From DASUHT01 sp038230835 (lineage in GTDB: Bacteria > Actinomycetota > Thermoleophilia > Gaiellales > JAICJC01): a stretch of 64,000 nt of DNA. The notes beneath the pieces are model-generated. The model was given only the letters and a program-made list of their open reading frames with translations. It was not told where the DNA came from and made no database searches. The DNA is taken from the NCBI GenBank assembly GCA_038230835.1, contig JBBRMM010000012.1, positions 1 through 64,000 on the forward strand. The letters run 5' to 3'. Positions 23,514-32,711 of this stretch are shown one piece after another (within the stretch, counting starts at the first letter, position 1; the number at the start of each line of letters is the position of its first letter). Position numbers and translations under genes: made by a program.

Positions 23514-25447
23514 CAGCCGGGCACCTGCGGCGGAGTGCCGACCATCACCCGGCAGGTCGCATTGCGCAGCACGTAGTCGGCCACGCGTCCGAACATGCGC
23601 TCGCCGGCCCGCTTACGTTCGACGGCACCCATGACGATGATCTCCGACCGCCTCCGGGTGGCCTCCTCCACGATCGCCTCACCGACGTTTCGCGTCCGCA
23701 CGATGCGCGTGATAACGCTCACCCCGTACTCGCGACCGAGCGCGGCAGCCTGGCCGAGCTCGTGCTCCGCCTCGGCCAAGGCCGCATCCATCGGCGCCGA
23801 GATCGGCAGACCCAGGGGCACCTCGATCGGGTACAGAGCCACCAGCGAGGTGCCCGACTCGGCGGCCAGCCGAAGCGCGGTGGCGGTCATCTCATCGGCC
23901 ACGCGGTGCGAACTCAACGGCATCAGGATGGAGCGGTACGCAACCTCGATGGCCGGGCCGAACACCGACGCCGGCGCGAGCACAGTGGTGGTCAGCGGGA
24001 GCCGTTGCGTACGCCGGTAGACGACGTACACGACCATTCCCAGCCCGAGCCATGCGAACCCGACGGGTGCAACCTTGTCGGAGAAGTGCAGGACGATGGT
24101 GACGATCCACGAGATACCGGTGCCGATGCCCCCGACGATCGCAAAGCCGGGGACGTCATAGCCGCCGACGTGGAACGACAACGGGCCCCGCCACGGCATC
24201 TCGGTGCCGGCCAGCTTGCGCCGCATCCAGATCACCGACACGTGTGCGAGCGTGAACGACAGCATGGCGCCGAAGGCGTAAAGATTGCCCAGGAAGGTGA
24301 GGTTTCCTCGCATCATCACGATGGCGATCGCGCAGTACAGGCCGATCGCCACGTAAGGCGTGCTGAACCGGGGGTGAACGCGGCGAACGGCCTCGGGGAG
24401 CTGGCGGTGCTGCCCCATCGAGTAGGTCAGGCGCGAGACGCCGATGATGCCGGCGTTGGTGGCGATGATCAGGATCGTCCCGGCCAGGATGGCGACGTAG
24501 TAGCCGAGCCCCACGGTGATCGTATGCGGCAGGCCGATGTTCTCGACCAGCCCGGCGACGGGGTCGGGGGCGAACTTGCACGCCAGGTCGGTGGTGGGCT
24601 GGCCGAGTTTGATCCCTCCCGCACAGCCCAGATGGTGCGCCTCGGCCACCTGTGCCGGCGTTGCCGGCCCCACCGGCATCGCGGACAGCGCGACCGACGG
24701 CAGGAACGCGTAGATGGCGAACACTGCCAGCACCACGTACATGATCGACCGCGGCACGTGTCGCGGGGGGTCGATCGCCTCCTCGGCCATGTTGGACACG
24801 GTCTCGATGCCGGTGTAGGCCACCATCGCCACCGGAATCGAGACGATGAACTTGCCCCAGGTGGGCGCCACCCCGAGATGCACATTGGTCTGCAGGATGT
24901 GGGGCGAGAACACCGTGAAGAGGCCGATCACGACCAGCAGCGCCTGGGTACCGAGGTCGGTCAGGGCGAGGAAGATGTTGAGCCCCGCGGCCTCCTTGAC
25001 GCCGACGATGTTGAGCAGCGCAAGCAGCACGATCACCACCGCCCCGCCGATGAAATCACCCGGGTAGTGCGTCAGGTGGCCGGGCCAGAACTTGTCCAGG
25101 TAGTGCGGCACGAACACCGCCGAGATGGCGATCGTGACGGTGTAGTTGAGCATCTGCGCCCAGCCGGCGAAGAAGCTCACCGCCTCGTTGAAGGCGTGAC
25201 GGGTGAACGATGACGACCCGCCCGCCTCAGGAAAACGGGCGGTCGCCTCGGCGTAGGTGACGGCGGTGAAGAAGAAGATGGCGCCCGACACCGCGAACGC
25301 GATCGGCGTGAGGCCGAGCGCGTACACGGTGACCAGGCCCAGTGCGTAGTAGATCGACGAGCCGACGTTGCCGTAGGCTGTCGAGAACAGCGCCGACGTG
25401 CCGAGGACCCTGTGCAGACCCCCGGCGTGGCGGCGTGTTACCGGCAT
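23513..25447 (-). CDS. APC-family permease fused to a C-terminal UspA-like domain
   Basis: 644 residues, a paralogue of the 21093-23024 protein. The membrane part (about 15-470) begins FSTAYGNVGSSIYYALGLVT and contains MLNYTVTIAISAVFVPHYL and PVAMVAYTGIETVSNMAEEA (core APC helices). It has a longer extracellular loop with two Cys (HHLGCAGG and LACKFAPD) that could form a disulfide. The C-terminal about 150 residues are Usp-like (YRSILMPLSSHRVADEMTAT, then SEIIVMGAVERKRAGERMFG and RNATCRVMVGTP). The GSxExxxxG-type ATP loop is only partly conserved. It is probably co-transcribed with the small membrane gene and possibly with H+-PPase 16 bp upstream. Confidence 0.87.
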   Translation of the reverse strand: MPVTRRHAGGLHRVLGTSALFSTAYGNVGSSIYYALGLVTVYALGLTPIAFAVSGAIFFFTAVTYAEATARFPEAGGSSSFTRHAFNEAVSFFAGWAQMLNYTVTIAISAVFVPHYLDKFWPGHLTHYPGDFIGGAVVIVLLALLNIVGVKEAAGLNIFLALTDLGTQALLVVIGLFTVFSPHILQTNVHLGVAPTWGKFIVSIPVAMVAYTGIETVSNMAEEAIDPPRHVPRSIMYVVLAVFAIYAFLPSVALSAMPVGPATPAQVAEAHHLGCAGGIKLGQPTTDLACKFAPDPVAGLVENIGLPHTITVGLGYYVAILAGTILIIATNAGIIGVSRLTYSMGQHRQLPEAVRRVHPRFSTPYVAIGLYCAIAIVMMRGNLTFLGNLYAFGAMLSFTLAHVSVIWMRRKLAGTEMPWRGPLSFHVGGYDVPGFAIVGGIGTGISWIVTIVLHFSDKVAPVGFAWLGLGMVVYVVYRRTQRLPLTTTVLAPASVFGPAIEVAYRSILMPLSSHRVADEMTATALRLAAESGTSLVALYPIEVPLGLPISAPMDAALAEAEHELGQAAALGREYGVSVITRIVRTRNVGEAIVEEATRRRSEIIVMGAVERKRAGERMFGRVADYVLRNATCRVMVGTPPQVPG

Positions 25448-25463
25448 CGTGGCGTGATGCTAC

Positions 25464-27530
25464 CTATCGGGCAAGCAGCGGGATGATCAGGATGGCGACG
25501 ATGTTGGTGATCTTGATCATCGGGTTGATGGCGGGGCCTGCGGTGTCCTTGTAGGGATCGCCGACGGTGTCGCCGGTGATCGAGGCCGCGTGCGCGGGCG
25601 ACCCCTTGCCTCCGTGCAAGCCGTCTTCGATCAGCTTCTTGGCGTTGTCCCAGGCGCCGCCGCCCGAGGTCATCGAGATGGCCAGGAAGAGCCCGGTCAC
25701 GATCGTGCCGACAAGCAGTCCGCCCAGCGCCTTGTAGGAGATCAGGCCGACGACGATCGGAAAGACGATCGGGATCAGAGCCGGAAGCTGCATCTCGCGG
25801 ATCGCCGAGCGCGTGACCAGGTCGACGCAGCGCGCATAGTCCGGCTTGGCGGTGCCCTCCATGATGCCGGGGATCTCACGGAACTGGCGGCGCACCTCCT
25901 CGACCACCTGCCCACCCGCGCGGCCGACGGCATCCATCGCCAGCGAGGCGAACAGGAACGGCATCAGGCCGCCGATCAGCAGGCCGGCCAGCACCCACGG
26001 ATCGTTGATCTGGAACGTCAACGCCGAACCGAGGCCGGTCTTGTCCGCCAACTCGGTCTGGTAGGACTGGAACAGCACGAGGGCGGCCAGCCCGGCCGAG
26101 CCGATGGCATACCCCTTGGTGACGGCCTTGGTGGTGTTGCCGACCGCGTCCAGCGGATCGGTCACCTTGTCGCGAACGTCGTGCGGAAGGTCGGCCATCT
26201 CGGCGATCCCGCCGGCGTTGTCGGTGATCGGCCCGAACGCATCCAGGGCGACGATCATGCCGGCCATCGACAGCATGGCGGTGACCGCCGTGGCGATGCC
26301 GTAGATACCGGCGAGCTTGAACGAGACCAGGATGCCCACGGCGATCACGATCACCGGCAGGGCGGTGGCCTGCATGCCGACGGCGAGGCCGGCGATGATG
26401 TTGGTCGCGTGCCCCGTGTTCGACTGCTCCGAGATCCGTTTCACCGGCCCGAAGCGGGTGCCGGTGTAGTACTCGGTGATGAGCACCAGCAGCGCGGTGA
26501 TGACGAGCCCGGTGAGGGCGCAGAAGTAGATCTTGGTCGAGTCCGCGCCGTGGGTGAAGCCACCGAAGCCCGTGGCGACGTTGTGTATGACCGGGATGTA
26601 GATCAGCGCCGAGAGCACGGCCGACACCAGCACCCCGGTGTAGAGCGCGGTCATGATCGAGCCCGACTTGGGCAGGCGGACGAGCAGCGTGCCGATGATC
26701 GAGGCCGGGATCGAGAAGGCCGCCAGCAGCAGCGGCAGCGCGACTGCATCGTGGTTTCCGAACAGCGCGCCCAGGAACATGGAGGCGACCACGGTCACCG
26801 CGTACGTCTCGAACAAGTCGGCCGCCATGCCGGCGTCGTCGCCCACGTTGTCGCCCACATTGTCGGCGATCACGGCCGGGTTGCGGGGGTCGTCCTCGGG
26901 GATGCCCGCCTCGATCTTGCCCACCAGGTCGGCTCCGACGTCGGCGCCCTTGGTGAAGATGCCGCCGCCCAACCGGGCGAAGACCGAGATCAGCGAGCCG
27001 CCGAAGGCCAGCCCGACCAGAGCCTTGGTGGCCTGCAGGTCGGAATCGCCGGCCTGCTTGAGGATCCCGTAGTACCCGGCCACGCCCAGCAGGCCCAGAC
27101 CGACCACCAGGATCCCGGTCACGGTGCCGCCCTTGAAGGCCACGGAGAGCGCCGGCTTCATGCCGCCCTTGGCCGCCTCGGCGGTGCGCACGTTCGAGCG
27201 CACGGCGACGTTCATGCCGATGAAGCCGGTCAGCGCCGACAGCACCGCACCGATCACGAATCCGATCGCGACCTTGGGACCGAGGTCGCTCGTCCAGTGA
27301 CCCGCGACGCCGATGGCGATTGTGACCACGACGGCCACACCGGCGATGGTCGTGTACTGCCGCTTGAGGTACGCGGCGGCACCCTCCTGGATCGCGGCGG
27401 CGATCTCCTTCATGCGGTCGGTGCCCGCCGACTGGGCAAGCACCCAGCGGGTCAGGGCAAGACCGTATATGACCGCTGCTACACCGCAGACGAGAGCGAT
27501 CAGCACGGCATGACTGGCCAGCGAACTCAC
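25464..27530 (-). CDS. hppA: Membrane H+-translocating pyrophosphatase (K+-independent type)
   Basis: 688 residues from GTG 27530, with AAGGAG eight bases upstream. It couples PPi hydrolysis to proton pumping across the membrane through 15-16 predicted spans. The substrate-binding motif is GADLVGKIEAGIPEDDPRNP followed by DNVGDNVGD (about residues 190-222). A second acidic cluster (DAFGPITDNAGGIAEM) and the third near the C-terminus (SPAHAASITGDTVGDPYKDT) are also intact. The motif GNTTKAVTKG carries Lys and Thr at the two positions where K+-dependent enzymes have Ala and Gly, so this is the K+-independent H+-pump class. The gene is followed by the APC-Usp genes on the same strand. Confidence 0.96.
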   Translation of the reverse strand: MSSLASHAVLIALVCGVAAVIYGLALTRWVLAQSAGTDRMKEIAAAIQEGAAAYLKRQYTTIAGVAVVVTIAIGVAGHWTSDLGPKVAIGFVIGAVLSALTGFIGMNVAVRSNVRTAEAAKGGMKPALSVAFKGGTVTGILVVGLGLLGVAGYYGILKQAGDSDLQATKALVGLAFGGSLISVFARLGGGIFTKGADVGADLVGKIEAGIPEDDPRNPAVIADNVGDNVGDDAGMAADLFETYAVTVVASMFLGALFGNHDAVALPLLLAAFSIPASIIGTLLVRLPKSGSIMTALYTGVLVSAVLSALIYIPVIHNVATGFGGFTHGADSTKIYFCALTGLVITALLVLITEYYTGTRFGPVKRISEQSNTGHATNIIAGLAVGMQATALPVIVIAVGILVSFKLAGIYGIATAVTAMLSMAGMIVALDAFGPITDNAGGIAEMADLPHDVRDKVTDPLDAVGNTTKAVTKGYAIGSAGLAALVLFQSYQTELADKTGLGSALTFQINDPWVLAGLLIGGLMPFLFASLAMDAVGRAGGQVVEEVRRQFREIPGIMEGTAKPDYARCVDLVTRSAIREMQLPALIPIVFPIVVGLISYKALGGLLVGTIVTGLFLAISMTSGGGAWDNAKKLIEDGLHGGKGSPAHAASITGDTVGDPYKDTAGPAINPMIKITNIVAILIIPLLAR

Positions 27531-27620
27531 GTGTTGGACTCCTTAGATGTCGGAACGAATCCGAGCGATTGTAACAGCGCGCGCGGCTTGACCAGGCGGT
27601 ACCGCGGCCGGTTCGTGAGT

Positions 27621-28418
27621 CTAGAAGCGAGCCCCTTCCAGGGCCGTCGCGCACACATCCCGAGGTTGTGCGGCAATCCGGGGAATGGCCGCGAACAGCA
27701 GCCGCCGCAGCCGGTCGTTGTTCTCGGTGAACACCCGCACGACACCCTCGTGGGTGACCGGCTCGATGTCCGGGTCGTCCTCCAGCCCGACGTCGTAGTC
27801 GGTGATCAGCGAGACGTTGGCATAGCACAGCTCCAGCTCCCGGGCCAGCCAGCCCTCGGGGTAGGCGGTCATGTTGATCACACCCCAGCCCATCGCCGAG
27901 AACCACTTGGACTCGGCTCGGGTCGAGAACCGTGGCCCCTGGATCACGACCACGGTGCCGCCGTCGCGAATGTCCAGGCCCTGCTCACGTCCGGTCTCCA
28001 GCAGTACGCGGCGCAGATCGGGGCAGTACGGGTCGGCGGCCGACACGTGGGTCGTGACCGGCCCGTCGTAGAAGGTGTCGGCGCGCAAGCTGGTGCGGTC
28101 GACGAACTGATCGCAGACCACGAACGTCCCCGGCGGCAGGTCCTTGCTCAGGCTGCCAGACGCGCACGGGCCGATGACCCGCCGCACCCCCAGCTCCCGC
28201 ATCGCCCACAGGTTGGCCCGGTAGGGGATCGCGTGCGGCGGCAGGTGGTGGTGGCGGCCGTGGCGCGGCATGAATGCGACCCGACGGTCACCGACGCTGC
28301 CGATCACAAAGCGATCGGAGGTCGGGCCGTAGGGCGTGTCCACGGCCACCTCGGTGGCGTCGTCCAGGAACGAGTAGAACCCGGAACCTCCGAACACCCC
28401 GATCTCCGCGTCGCTCAC
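27621..28418 (-). CDS. mtnP: S-methyl-5'-thioadenosine phosphorylase
   Basis: 265 residues. It phosphorolyses MTA (from polyamine synthesis) to adenine and methylthioribose-1-phosphate. The PNP/MTAP-2 family fold is shown by IGVFGGSGFYSFL (N-terminal phosphate loop), FMPRHGRHHHLPPHAIPYRA (RHG.....P), IQGPRFSTRAESKWFSAMG, INMTAYPEGWLARELELCYA (substrate Met) and LITDYDVG (the Asp that reads the purine N7). The ATG overlaps the stop of the preceding DUF1844-like gene (TGATG). A 90-bp gap separates it from hppA. Confidence 0.92.
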   Translation of the reverse strand: MSDAEIGVFGGSGFYSFLDDATEVAVDTPYGPTSDRFVIGSVGDRRVAFMPRHGRHHHLPPHAIPYRANLWAMRELGVRRVIGPCASGSLSKDLPPGTFVVCDQFVDRTSLRADTFYDGPVTTHVSAADPYCPDLRRVLLETGREQGLDIRDGGTVVVIQGPRFSTRAESKWFSAMGWGVINMTAYPEGWLARELELCYANVSLITDYDVGLEDDPDIEPVTHEGVVRVFTENNDRLRRLLFAAIPRIAAQPRDVCATALEGARF

Positions 28419-28789
28419 ACGTCCCCCCTGGGTGTCCAGATCTTGGGTCGCGGCGGCGACTCGACCGCCGGCTCGTCGGCTGGGGTGGTCTCGTCCGCGG
28501 GTGCCGCCGGCTTGGCCGCAAGCGACTCGGCATACGCCATCTGCAGGTCGGACAGCGCCTGCCGGTACTGCAGCAGCGCGTCGGCGGGCAACAGCCGCTC
28601 GAGTACCGGCATCAGCGCCCGCAGGGCCTCGATCGACTGCTCGGTCTGAGGAAGGTCACGGGCCGCCGGATCGTGTCCCAGCCCGGTGCGCTCGAAGCCG
28701 ACGGTGATCAGCAGGTGCGCGGTCGAGACGATCACCTCGGCCGCGGTCGGCAGCCGCTCCTGGTCGCGTGGCGGCTCGCGCTCGCTCAC
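28415..28789 (-). CDS. Small helical protein, DUF1844-like
   Basis: 124 residues from GTG 28789, which overlaps the stop of the upstream ligase gene (GTGA). Residues 10-85 are helical, with TAAEVIVSTAHLLITVGFER and SIEALRALMPVLERLLPADA then QYRQALSDLQMAYAE. This resembles DUF1844 proteins (an N-terminal helix, a central SIEALxxL helix and a C-terminal LxxLxxxYA helix). The last 40 residues are an Ala/Pro/Glu linker. The DUF assignment is by eye and tentative. It is coupled at both ends, to the carboxylate-amine ligase and to mtnP. Confidence 0.6.
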   Translation of the reverse strand: MSEREPPRDQERLPTAAEVIVSTAHLLITVGFERTGLGHDPAARDLPQTEQSIEALRALMPVLERLLPADALLQYRQALSDLQMAYAESLAAKPAAPADETTPADEPAVESPPRPKIWTPRGDV

Positions 28790-29976
28790 GGAGCCTGCCT
28801 CACGGCCAGCCACTCGGCCGCCGACTCGTGGGTGCGGGCGACCACGTGCGGCCACAGCTCACGCACGCTCGCGCCGGCGGCCAGCTCGACGTTCAGCCGC
28901 TGGGCGGCGTTGGGGTGCTCCAGCGGTGTCAGGTGCGGCTCGATCCCGAGCTCGCGCGCGATCTCGGACACCTCGCCGAGGAGGCCGTCGATACGGTCGC
29001 GGGCGGGCATCGCACGCTCGGTCGCGAGGTCGATCAGCTCTCCGTCCATCCCCCACCGGATGGCCCGCCACATGTTCTCCTCGAGCATTCGGTGCGGGTG
29101 ATCGGGCAGCGGCCGGCCCTCGTCGTACGTGCGTGCGAAATGGGCGGAGAGTGCCACCATCAGACCGGCCACGGCCACCGCCTCGGCGAACTCCGGCTGC
29201 GCGTCGCAGATCCGCGTCTCCACCGTCGGGAAGCCCTGGTGCGGACGCACGCTCCACCAGATCTCGGTGTGCTCGCGGATCGAGCGGGTGTCGATCAGGA
29301 AGCGTACGAACGTCGCGTAGTCGTCCCAGTCCGCGAACGCGTCGGGGATGCCGCAGCGCGGGAAGAAGCGCGTGAAGACCTGAGTCCGGGTGGAGTGCAG
29401 ATGGGTGTGGCGATCCTCCAGCCACGGCGAGCTGCAGGACACCGCGAGCAGTTCCGGGAGCACGGTGCGCATCGCGTTGGTGACCGCGATCGCCCGGTCG
29501 GCGCCGCGGATGCCGGCGTGGACGTGGATGCCGAACGTGTTGTTCCGCCAGGCGACGTAGCGCAGCGTCGACTCGACCAGGTGGTAGTGCGGTGTGTCGA
29601 TGATCTGCTGGTCCTGCCAGCGCGCGAACGGGTGTGTGCCGGCGGCAGCCAGGCGCAGCCCCAGCCGGTCTGCCAACGCGATCAGGTCGACCCTGCGCCG
29701 GGCCATTGTCTCGGCCGCCTCGGCGAACGACTCGCAGCGGCCGGTTCGCACCTCCACCTCGGAGCGGATCAGCTCGCCCGCCACCGACCCGGCCAGCGGC
29801 CCGACCCGTGATCCCGCGTCGAAACGCTCGAAGTGCGGCACCATGTCCAGCGTCTCAGGGTCGAGGATTGCGAACTCCTCCTCGACGCCGATCGTGAAGT
29901 CGGTGCCCGATTCGAACGCGGCTCGAGCCACCGCGAGCGCTTCCAGCGGATCGGTGATCTTCGGCGACTCGCCCAT
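28786..29976 (-). CDS. YbdK-type carboxylate-amine ligase (glutamate-cysteine ligase 2 family)
   Basis: 396 residues from ATG 29976; longer frames run into the divergent small gene. The family signature TIGVEEEFAILDPETLDMVP near residue 22 carries the catalytic/metal Glu residues. FGIHVHAGIRGADRAIAVTN and ETRICDAQPEFAEAVAVAGL are the substrate/metal loops, and EENMWRAIRWGMDGELIDL lies near the C-terminal third. These enzymes form a peptide-like bond between a carboxylate and an amine with ATP; the E. coli member has weak gamma-glutamylcysteine activity. Actinobacteria use relatives for varied thiol or peptide chemistry, so the substrate is open. Confidence 0.87.
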   Translation of the reverse strand: MGESPKITDPLEALAVARAAFESGTDFTIGVEEEFAILDPETLDMVPHFERFDAGSRVGPLAGSVAGELIRSEVEVRTGRCESFAEAAETMARRRVDLIALADRLGLRLAAAGTHPFARWQDQQIIDTPHYHLVESTLRYVAWRNNTFGIHVHAGIRGADRAIAVTNAMRTVLPELLAVSCSSPWLEDRHTHLHSTRTQVFTRFFPRCGIPDAFADWDDYATFVRFLIDTRSIREHTEIWWSVRPHQGFPTVETRICDAQPEFAEAVAVAGLMVALSAHFARTYDEGRPLPDHPHRMLEENMWRAIRWGMDGELIDLATERAMPARDRIDGLLGEVSEIARELGIEPHLTPLEHPNAAQRLNVELAAGASVRELWPHVVARTHESAAEWLAVRQAP

Positions 29977-30014
29977 CGGGGCGGCACGATATCGGACAAA
30001 GCAGTCAAGGGCGC

Positions 30015-30248
30015 ATGAGCAGCGCCGATACACGTGGCATGAGTCACGGAGCTCGCGGGTACGTGTTCGTGATCGGGCTGGCCGCCGCCGCCGGATGGGT
30101 GCTGGGCCTGGTGCTGCTGCCTCTGATCGCGTGGCTGCTGATGGAGGCTGCCGTGACCGCCGTTGAGCGCAGCTCGGCGCTCGTCCGCGGGCGGCGCCAC
30201 GCGCCTGCTGCCGAGCGGCGTGAGCGCCTCCTTGTCCCCCGCGCGTGA
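30015..30248 (+). CDS. Small single-span membrane protein
   Basis: 77 residues from ATG 30015; ATG 30039 is an alternative giving 69. One clear membrane helix (YVFVIGLAAAAGWVLGLVLL then PLIAWLLMEAAV, residues about 16-46) is followed by an Arg-rich cytoplasmic tail (RGRRHAPAAERRERLLVPRA). It is divergent from the ligase gene (38 bp gap) and convergent with the GT2 synthase. No family is recognised. Confidence 0.45.
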   Translation: MSSADTRGMSHGARGYVFVIGLAAAAGWVLGLVLLPLIAWLLMEAAVTAVERSSALVRGRRHAPAAERRERLLVPRA

Positions 30249-30267
30249 GGTAGGGCGAGAGCGCCGC

Positions 30268-31686
30268 TCAGCCGTGGCGGGCGAGCCCACGGCGGTCCAT
30301 CTCACCCCAGCGGCCGCGGTGCTTGGGGTGTAGCGCCTGGCCGAGCGCCCACACGCGCCAGGCGGCGTGCAACTGGCGGTAGCCGAGCTGCTCGATCACG
30401 CTGTACACGACCAGGCCGCCGAGGTCGCGCAGGCGCGGGTAACGCCGCAATGACGCCTCCTCGAGCGCGAGCGCCGTCACCGACAGGAAGAGCCCGAAGA
30501 TCAGGGCGACGAACGCAAACGCGATCAGAAACGGCACGCTGAGCACTCCCAGCCACCAGCCGGCTGCCACCGCGAAGATCCCCGACAGCTCGACCAGGGG
30601 GCCCAAGAGCTCGAACACCACCATCGTCGGCAGCGCCAGCAGACCGACCCGGCCATAACGCGGGTTGCACAGCATCGAGCGGTGATGCCAGACGATCTCG
30701 GCCAGTCCACGGTGCCAGCGGGTGCGCTGGCGGCGCAGCGTCGTGAGCGTCTCCGGCGCCTCGGTCCAGCACACCGGATCGGGCACGAAGGTGACCCGGT
30801 AGCGGCGGCCGAGACGGCGCATGTGGTGGTGGATGCGCACAACCAGCTCGCCGTCCTCGCCGACCGTGTCCACGCGGTAGCCACCGATCTCGCGCACGAC
30901 ATCGCGGCGGAACACGCCGAACGCTCCGCTGACGATCAAAAGCGCGTTCACCCGGCTCCACCCCGCGCGCGCCGTGAGAAATGCGCGCAGGTACTCGACA
31001 ACCTGGATCCCCGCCAGTCGTGAGTTGGGCAACCCCACCTCGGCCACGTGCCCGCGCTCGATCCGGCAGCCGTTTGCGATCCGCACGATGCCGCCGGTGC
31101 CCACCACCAGCTCGGGCTCGTCCACGAACGGCCGGCAACTGCGGAGCAGAGCGTCGGCGTCCAGGATGGCATCCGCGTCGATCGCACACACCAGCTCCTC
31201 GTCCGCCAGGTTGATGCCGCAGTTGAGCGCGTCCGCCTTGCCGCCGTTCGCCTTCTCGACCACCAGGAGCCGCTTGTCGTCGCGCGAGCGCAGGATCCGA
31301 TCCACGCGCGCGGTGGGGATCGCCGGCACGTAGACGCGGGGAAACTCCTCCAATGCGAACGCCTGGCGCAGCAGTTCCACGGTGGCGTCGGTCGATCCGT
31401 CGGACACGACCACGACCTGAAAACGCGGGTAGCGCAGGCCCAGCAGCGACCGCACGCTGTCGACGATCCCGGCCTGCTCGTTGAAAGCCGGCACGATCAC
31501 CGTCACGCCGGGCGCCAGGGGCGAGCGTAGCAGCTCGTCGACGTCCTCCATGCGTCCGCGCCGGACGCGGTCGAGCATTGCCCGGGCCGCGTGGTAGAGC
31601 AGGCTCACGTACATCATGTTCATGGCCGCGAAGTACGCCAGCACGAACGCGTTGTAGGCGAAGACGAAGCCCCGGACGCTGATCAC
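30268..31686 (-). CDS. Membrane family 2 glycosyltransferase (BcsA/HasA-like processive synthase)
   Basis: 472 residues from GTG 31686, chosen because it overlaps the HEAT-protein stop (GTGA). One N-terminal membrane span (FVFAYNAFVLAYFAAMNMMY) is followed by a GT-A domain: TVIVPAFNEQAGIVDSVRSL, VVVSDGSTDATVELL (first Asp), CAIDADAILDADALLR (DxD), VGEDGELVVRIH (TED-like catalytic Asp) and LRRQRTRWHRG (QxxRW acceptor motif of processive synthases). Three to four C-terminal spans follow. This order matches cellulose/hyaluronan-type synthases that polymerise and export a glycan. The sugar is unknown. It is the terminal gene of the kinase-receiver-HEAT unit. Confidence 0.88.
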   Translation of the reverse strand: MISVRGFVFAYNAFVLAYFAAMNMMYVSLLYHAARAMLDRVRRGRMEDVDELLRSPLAPGVTVIVPAFNEQAGIVDSVRSLLGLRYPRFQVVVVSDGSTDATVELLRQAFALEEFPRVYVPAIPTARVDRILRSRDDKRLLVVEKANGGKADALNCGINLADEELVCAIDADAILDADALLRSCRPFVDEPELVVGTGGIVRIANGCRIERGHVAEVGLPNSRLAGIQVVEYLRAFLTARAGWSRVNALLIVSGAFGVFRRDVVREIGGYRVDTVGEDGELVVRIHHHMRRLGRRYRVTFVPDPVCWTEAPETLTTLRRQRTRWHRGLAEIVWHHRSMLCNPRYGRVGLLALPTMVVFELLGPLVELSGIFAVAAGWWLGVLSVPFLIAFAFVALIFGLFLSVTALALEEASLRRYPRLRDLGGLVVYSVIEQLGYRQLHAAWRVWALGQALHPKHRGRWGEMDRRGLARHG

Positions 31687-32711
31687 GCCCAGCCCCACTC
31701 CAGCTCGGCCGCGGCCTCGACGGCGAACGGGTTGCCGTCGGCGGTCTCCGCGCCGGACAGCACCACCACAGCGCGCGCGGCCGCCCGCGCGACCTCGGGC
31801 ACGGGGTCGTCCATCAGGCGCCGGGTGAGCGGCTCGAGCTCGGCGATCCGTAGCCGGGCGACGGCATCGCCGGCCGCCTGCCGGACACGGGCATGCGTGT
31901 CTCCCATCGCCCCGGCGAGCACGAACGCCGACTCGTCTCCGCCGATCTGACCGAGCGCCGTGCAGGCGGCGCCGCGCACCTCGGCGGCGGGGTCGGCGAT
32001 CGCGCGCTGTCCGAGCAGGTCGAGCACCTGGTCGCGGTCACCGAAGCCCACGTGGCCGATCGCCCGGCAGGCCATCGCGCGCACGCCGGTGGTCGCGGTC
32101 GAGCACGCGCCGACCAGCGCCGGCAGCGCCGGTGGACCCACGTCCAGCAGTGACTGCGCGGCGATCCCAGCCGGCAGCCGGCCGGCCTCCCATGCGGCGA
32201 GCACCGGCCCGGCCGCGCGCGCGTCGCCTATCCGGCCCAGAGCTCGACCGGCCGCCGCCCGCACGCGCGGGCTGGGATCGTCGCGAAGGGCCCGTAACAG
32301 TGCCTCCACCGCGAGATCTGAGCCGAAGTCGCCGAGCGTCTTTGCGGCCTGGCCACGCCGCCAGTCGCGGTGCGCCCGAAGCTCGGCCACAGACGCGTCG
32401 ACATAGCGATGCTCGACCATGAACGCGGTCAGCCGCCGGCGAGCGTCGCCCTTCACCCAACCGGCGTACTCGGTGAGCAGCGTGCCGACCGCCTCGCGCT
32501 CCTCCCCCGTGCGCAGTGCACGCAGGAGCGCGGGCGGTTCGGCATCCTCGGTGCAGGTGAACTCGATCACGGCGTCTCGAAACCGCTCGAGCAGTGCGTC
32601 GCGCCTGCGCTCGCTGCGCGCAGCCTGCAACCGCCGACCGATCAGGACGGCGGCCACGCCGGCGATCGCGACGAGTTGGACCGCGGCCACGATCTGGATC
32701 GCGACGATCAA
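31683..32711 (-). CDS. Membrane-anchored HEAT-repeat protein
   Basis: 342 residues. A single N-terminal span (VAIQIVAAVQLVAIAGVAAV, residues 3-22) is followed by a basic helix and, from about residue 115 to 325, six or seven HEAT/PBS-lyase-type repeats of about 31 residues. Examples are AVEALLRALRDDPSPRVRAA then AGRALGRIGD, and AAEVRGAACTALGQIGGDES. Such solenoids are protein-protein scaffolds. It overlaps both the receiver gene (ATGA) and the GT2 synthase (GTGA), which suggests that it links the regulator to the synthase at the membrane. Confidence 0.85.
   Translation of the reverse strand: MIVAIQIVAAVQLVAIAGVAAVLIGRRLQAARSERRRDALLERFRDAVIEFTCTEDAEPPALLRALRTGEEREAVGTLLTEYAGWVKGDARRRLTAFMVEHRYVDASVAELRAHRDWRRGQAAKTLGDFGSDLAVEALLRALRDDPSPRVRAAAGRALGRIGDARAAGPVLAAWEAGRLPAGIAAQSLLDVGPPALPALVGACSTATTGVRAMACRAIGHVGFGDRDQVLDLLGQRAIADPAAEVRGAACTALGQIGGDESAFVLAGAMGDTHARVRQAAGDAVARLRIAELEPLTRRLMDDPVPEVARAAARAVVVLSGAETADGNPFAVEAAAELEWGWA

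Noticed and set aside
25590..28649. A plus-strand open frame of over 1000 codons
   Set aside because: It is antisense to hppA and mtnP, is Asp/Arg/His/Gly-rich without any motif, and results from high GC on the opposite strand of real genes. Similar long antisense frames at 4-5.6, 20.9-25.2, 33.1-34.8 and 45.5-46.6 kb were rejected for the same reason.
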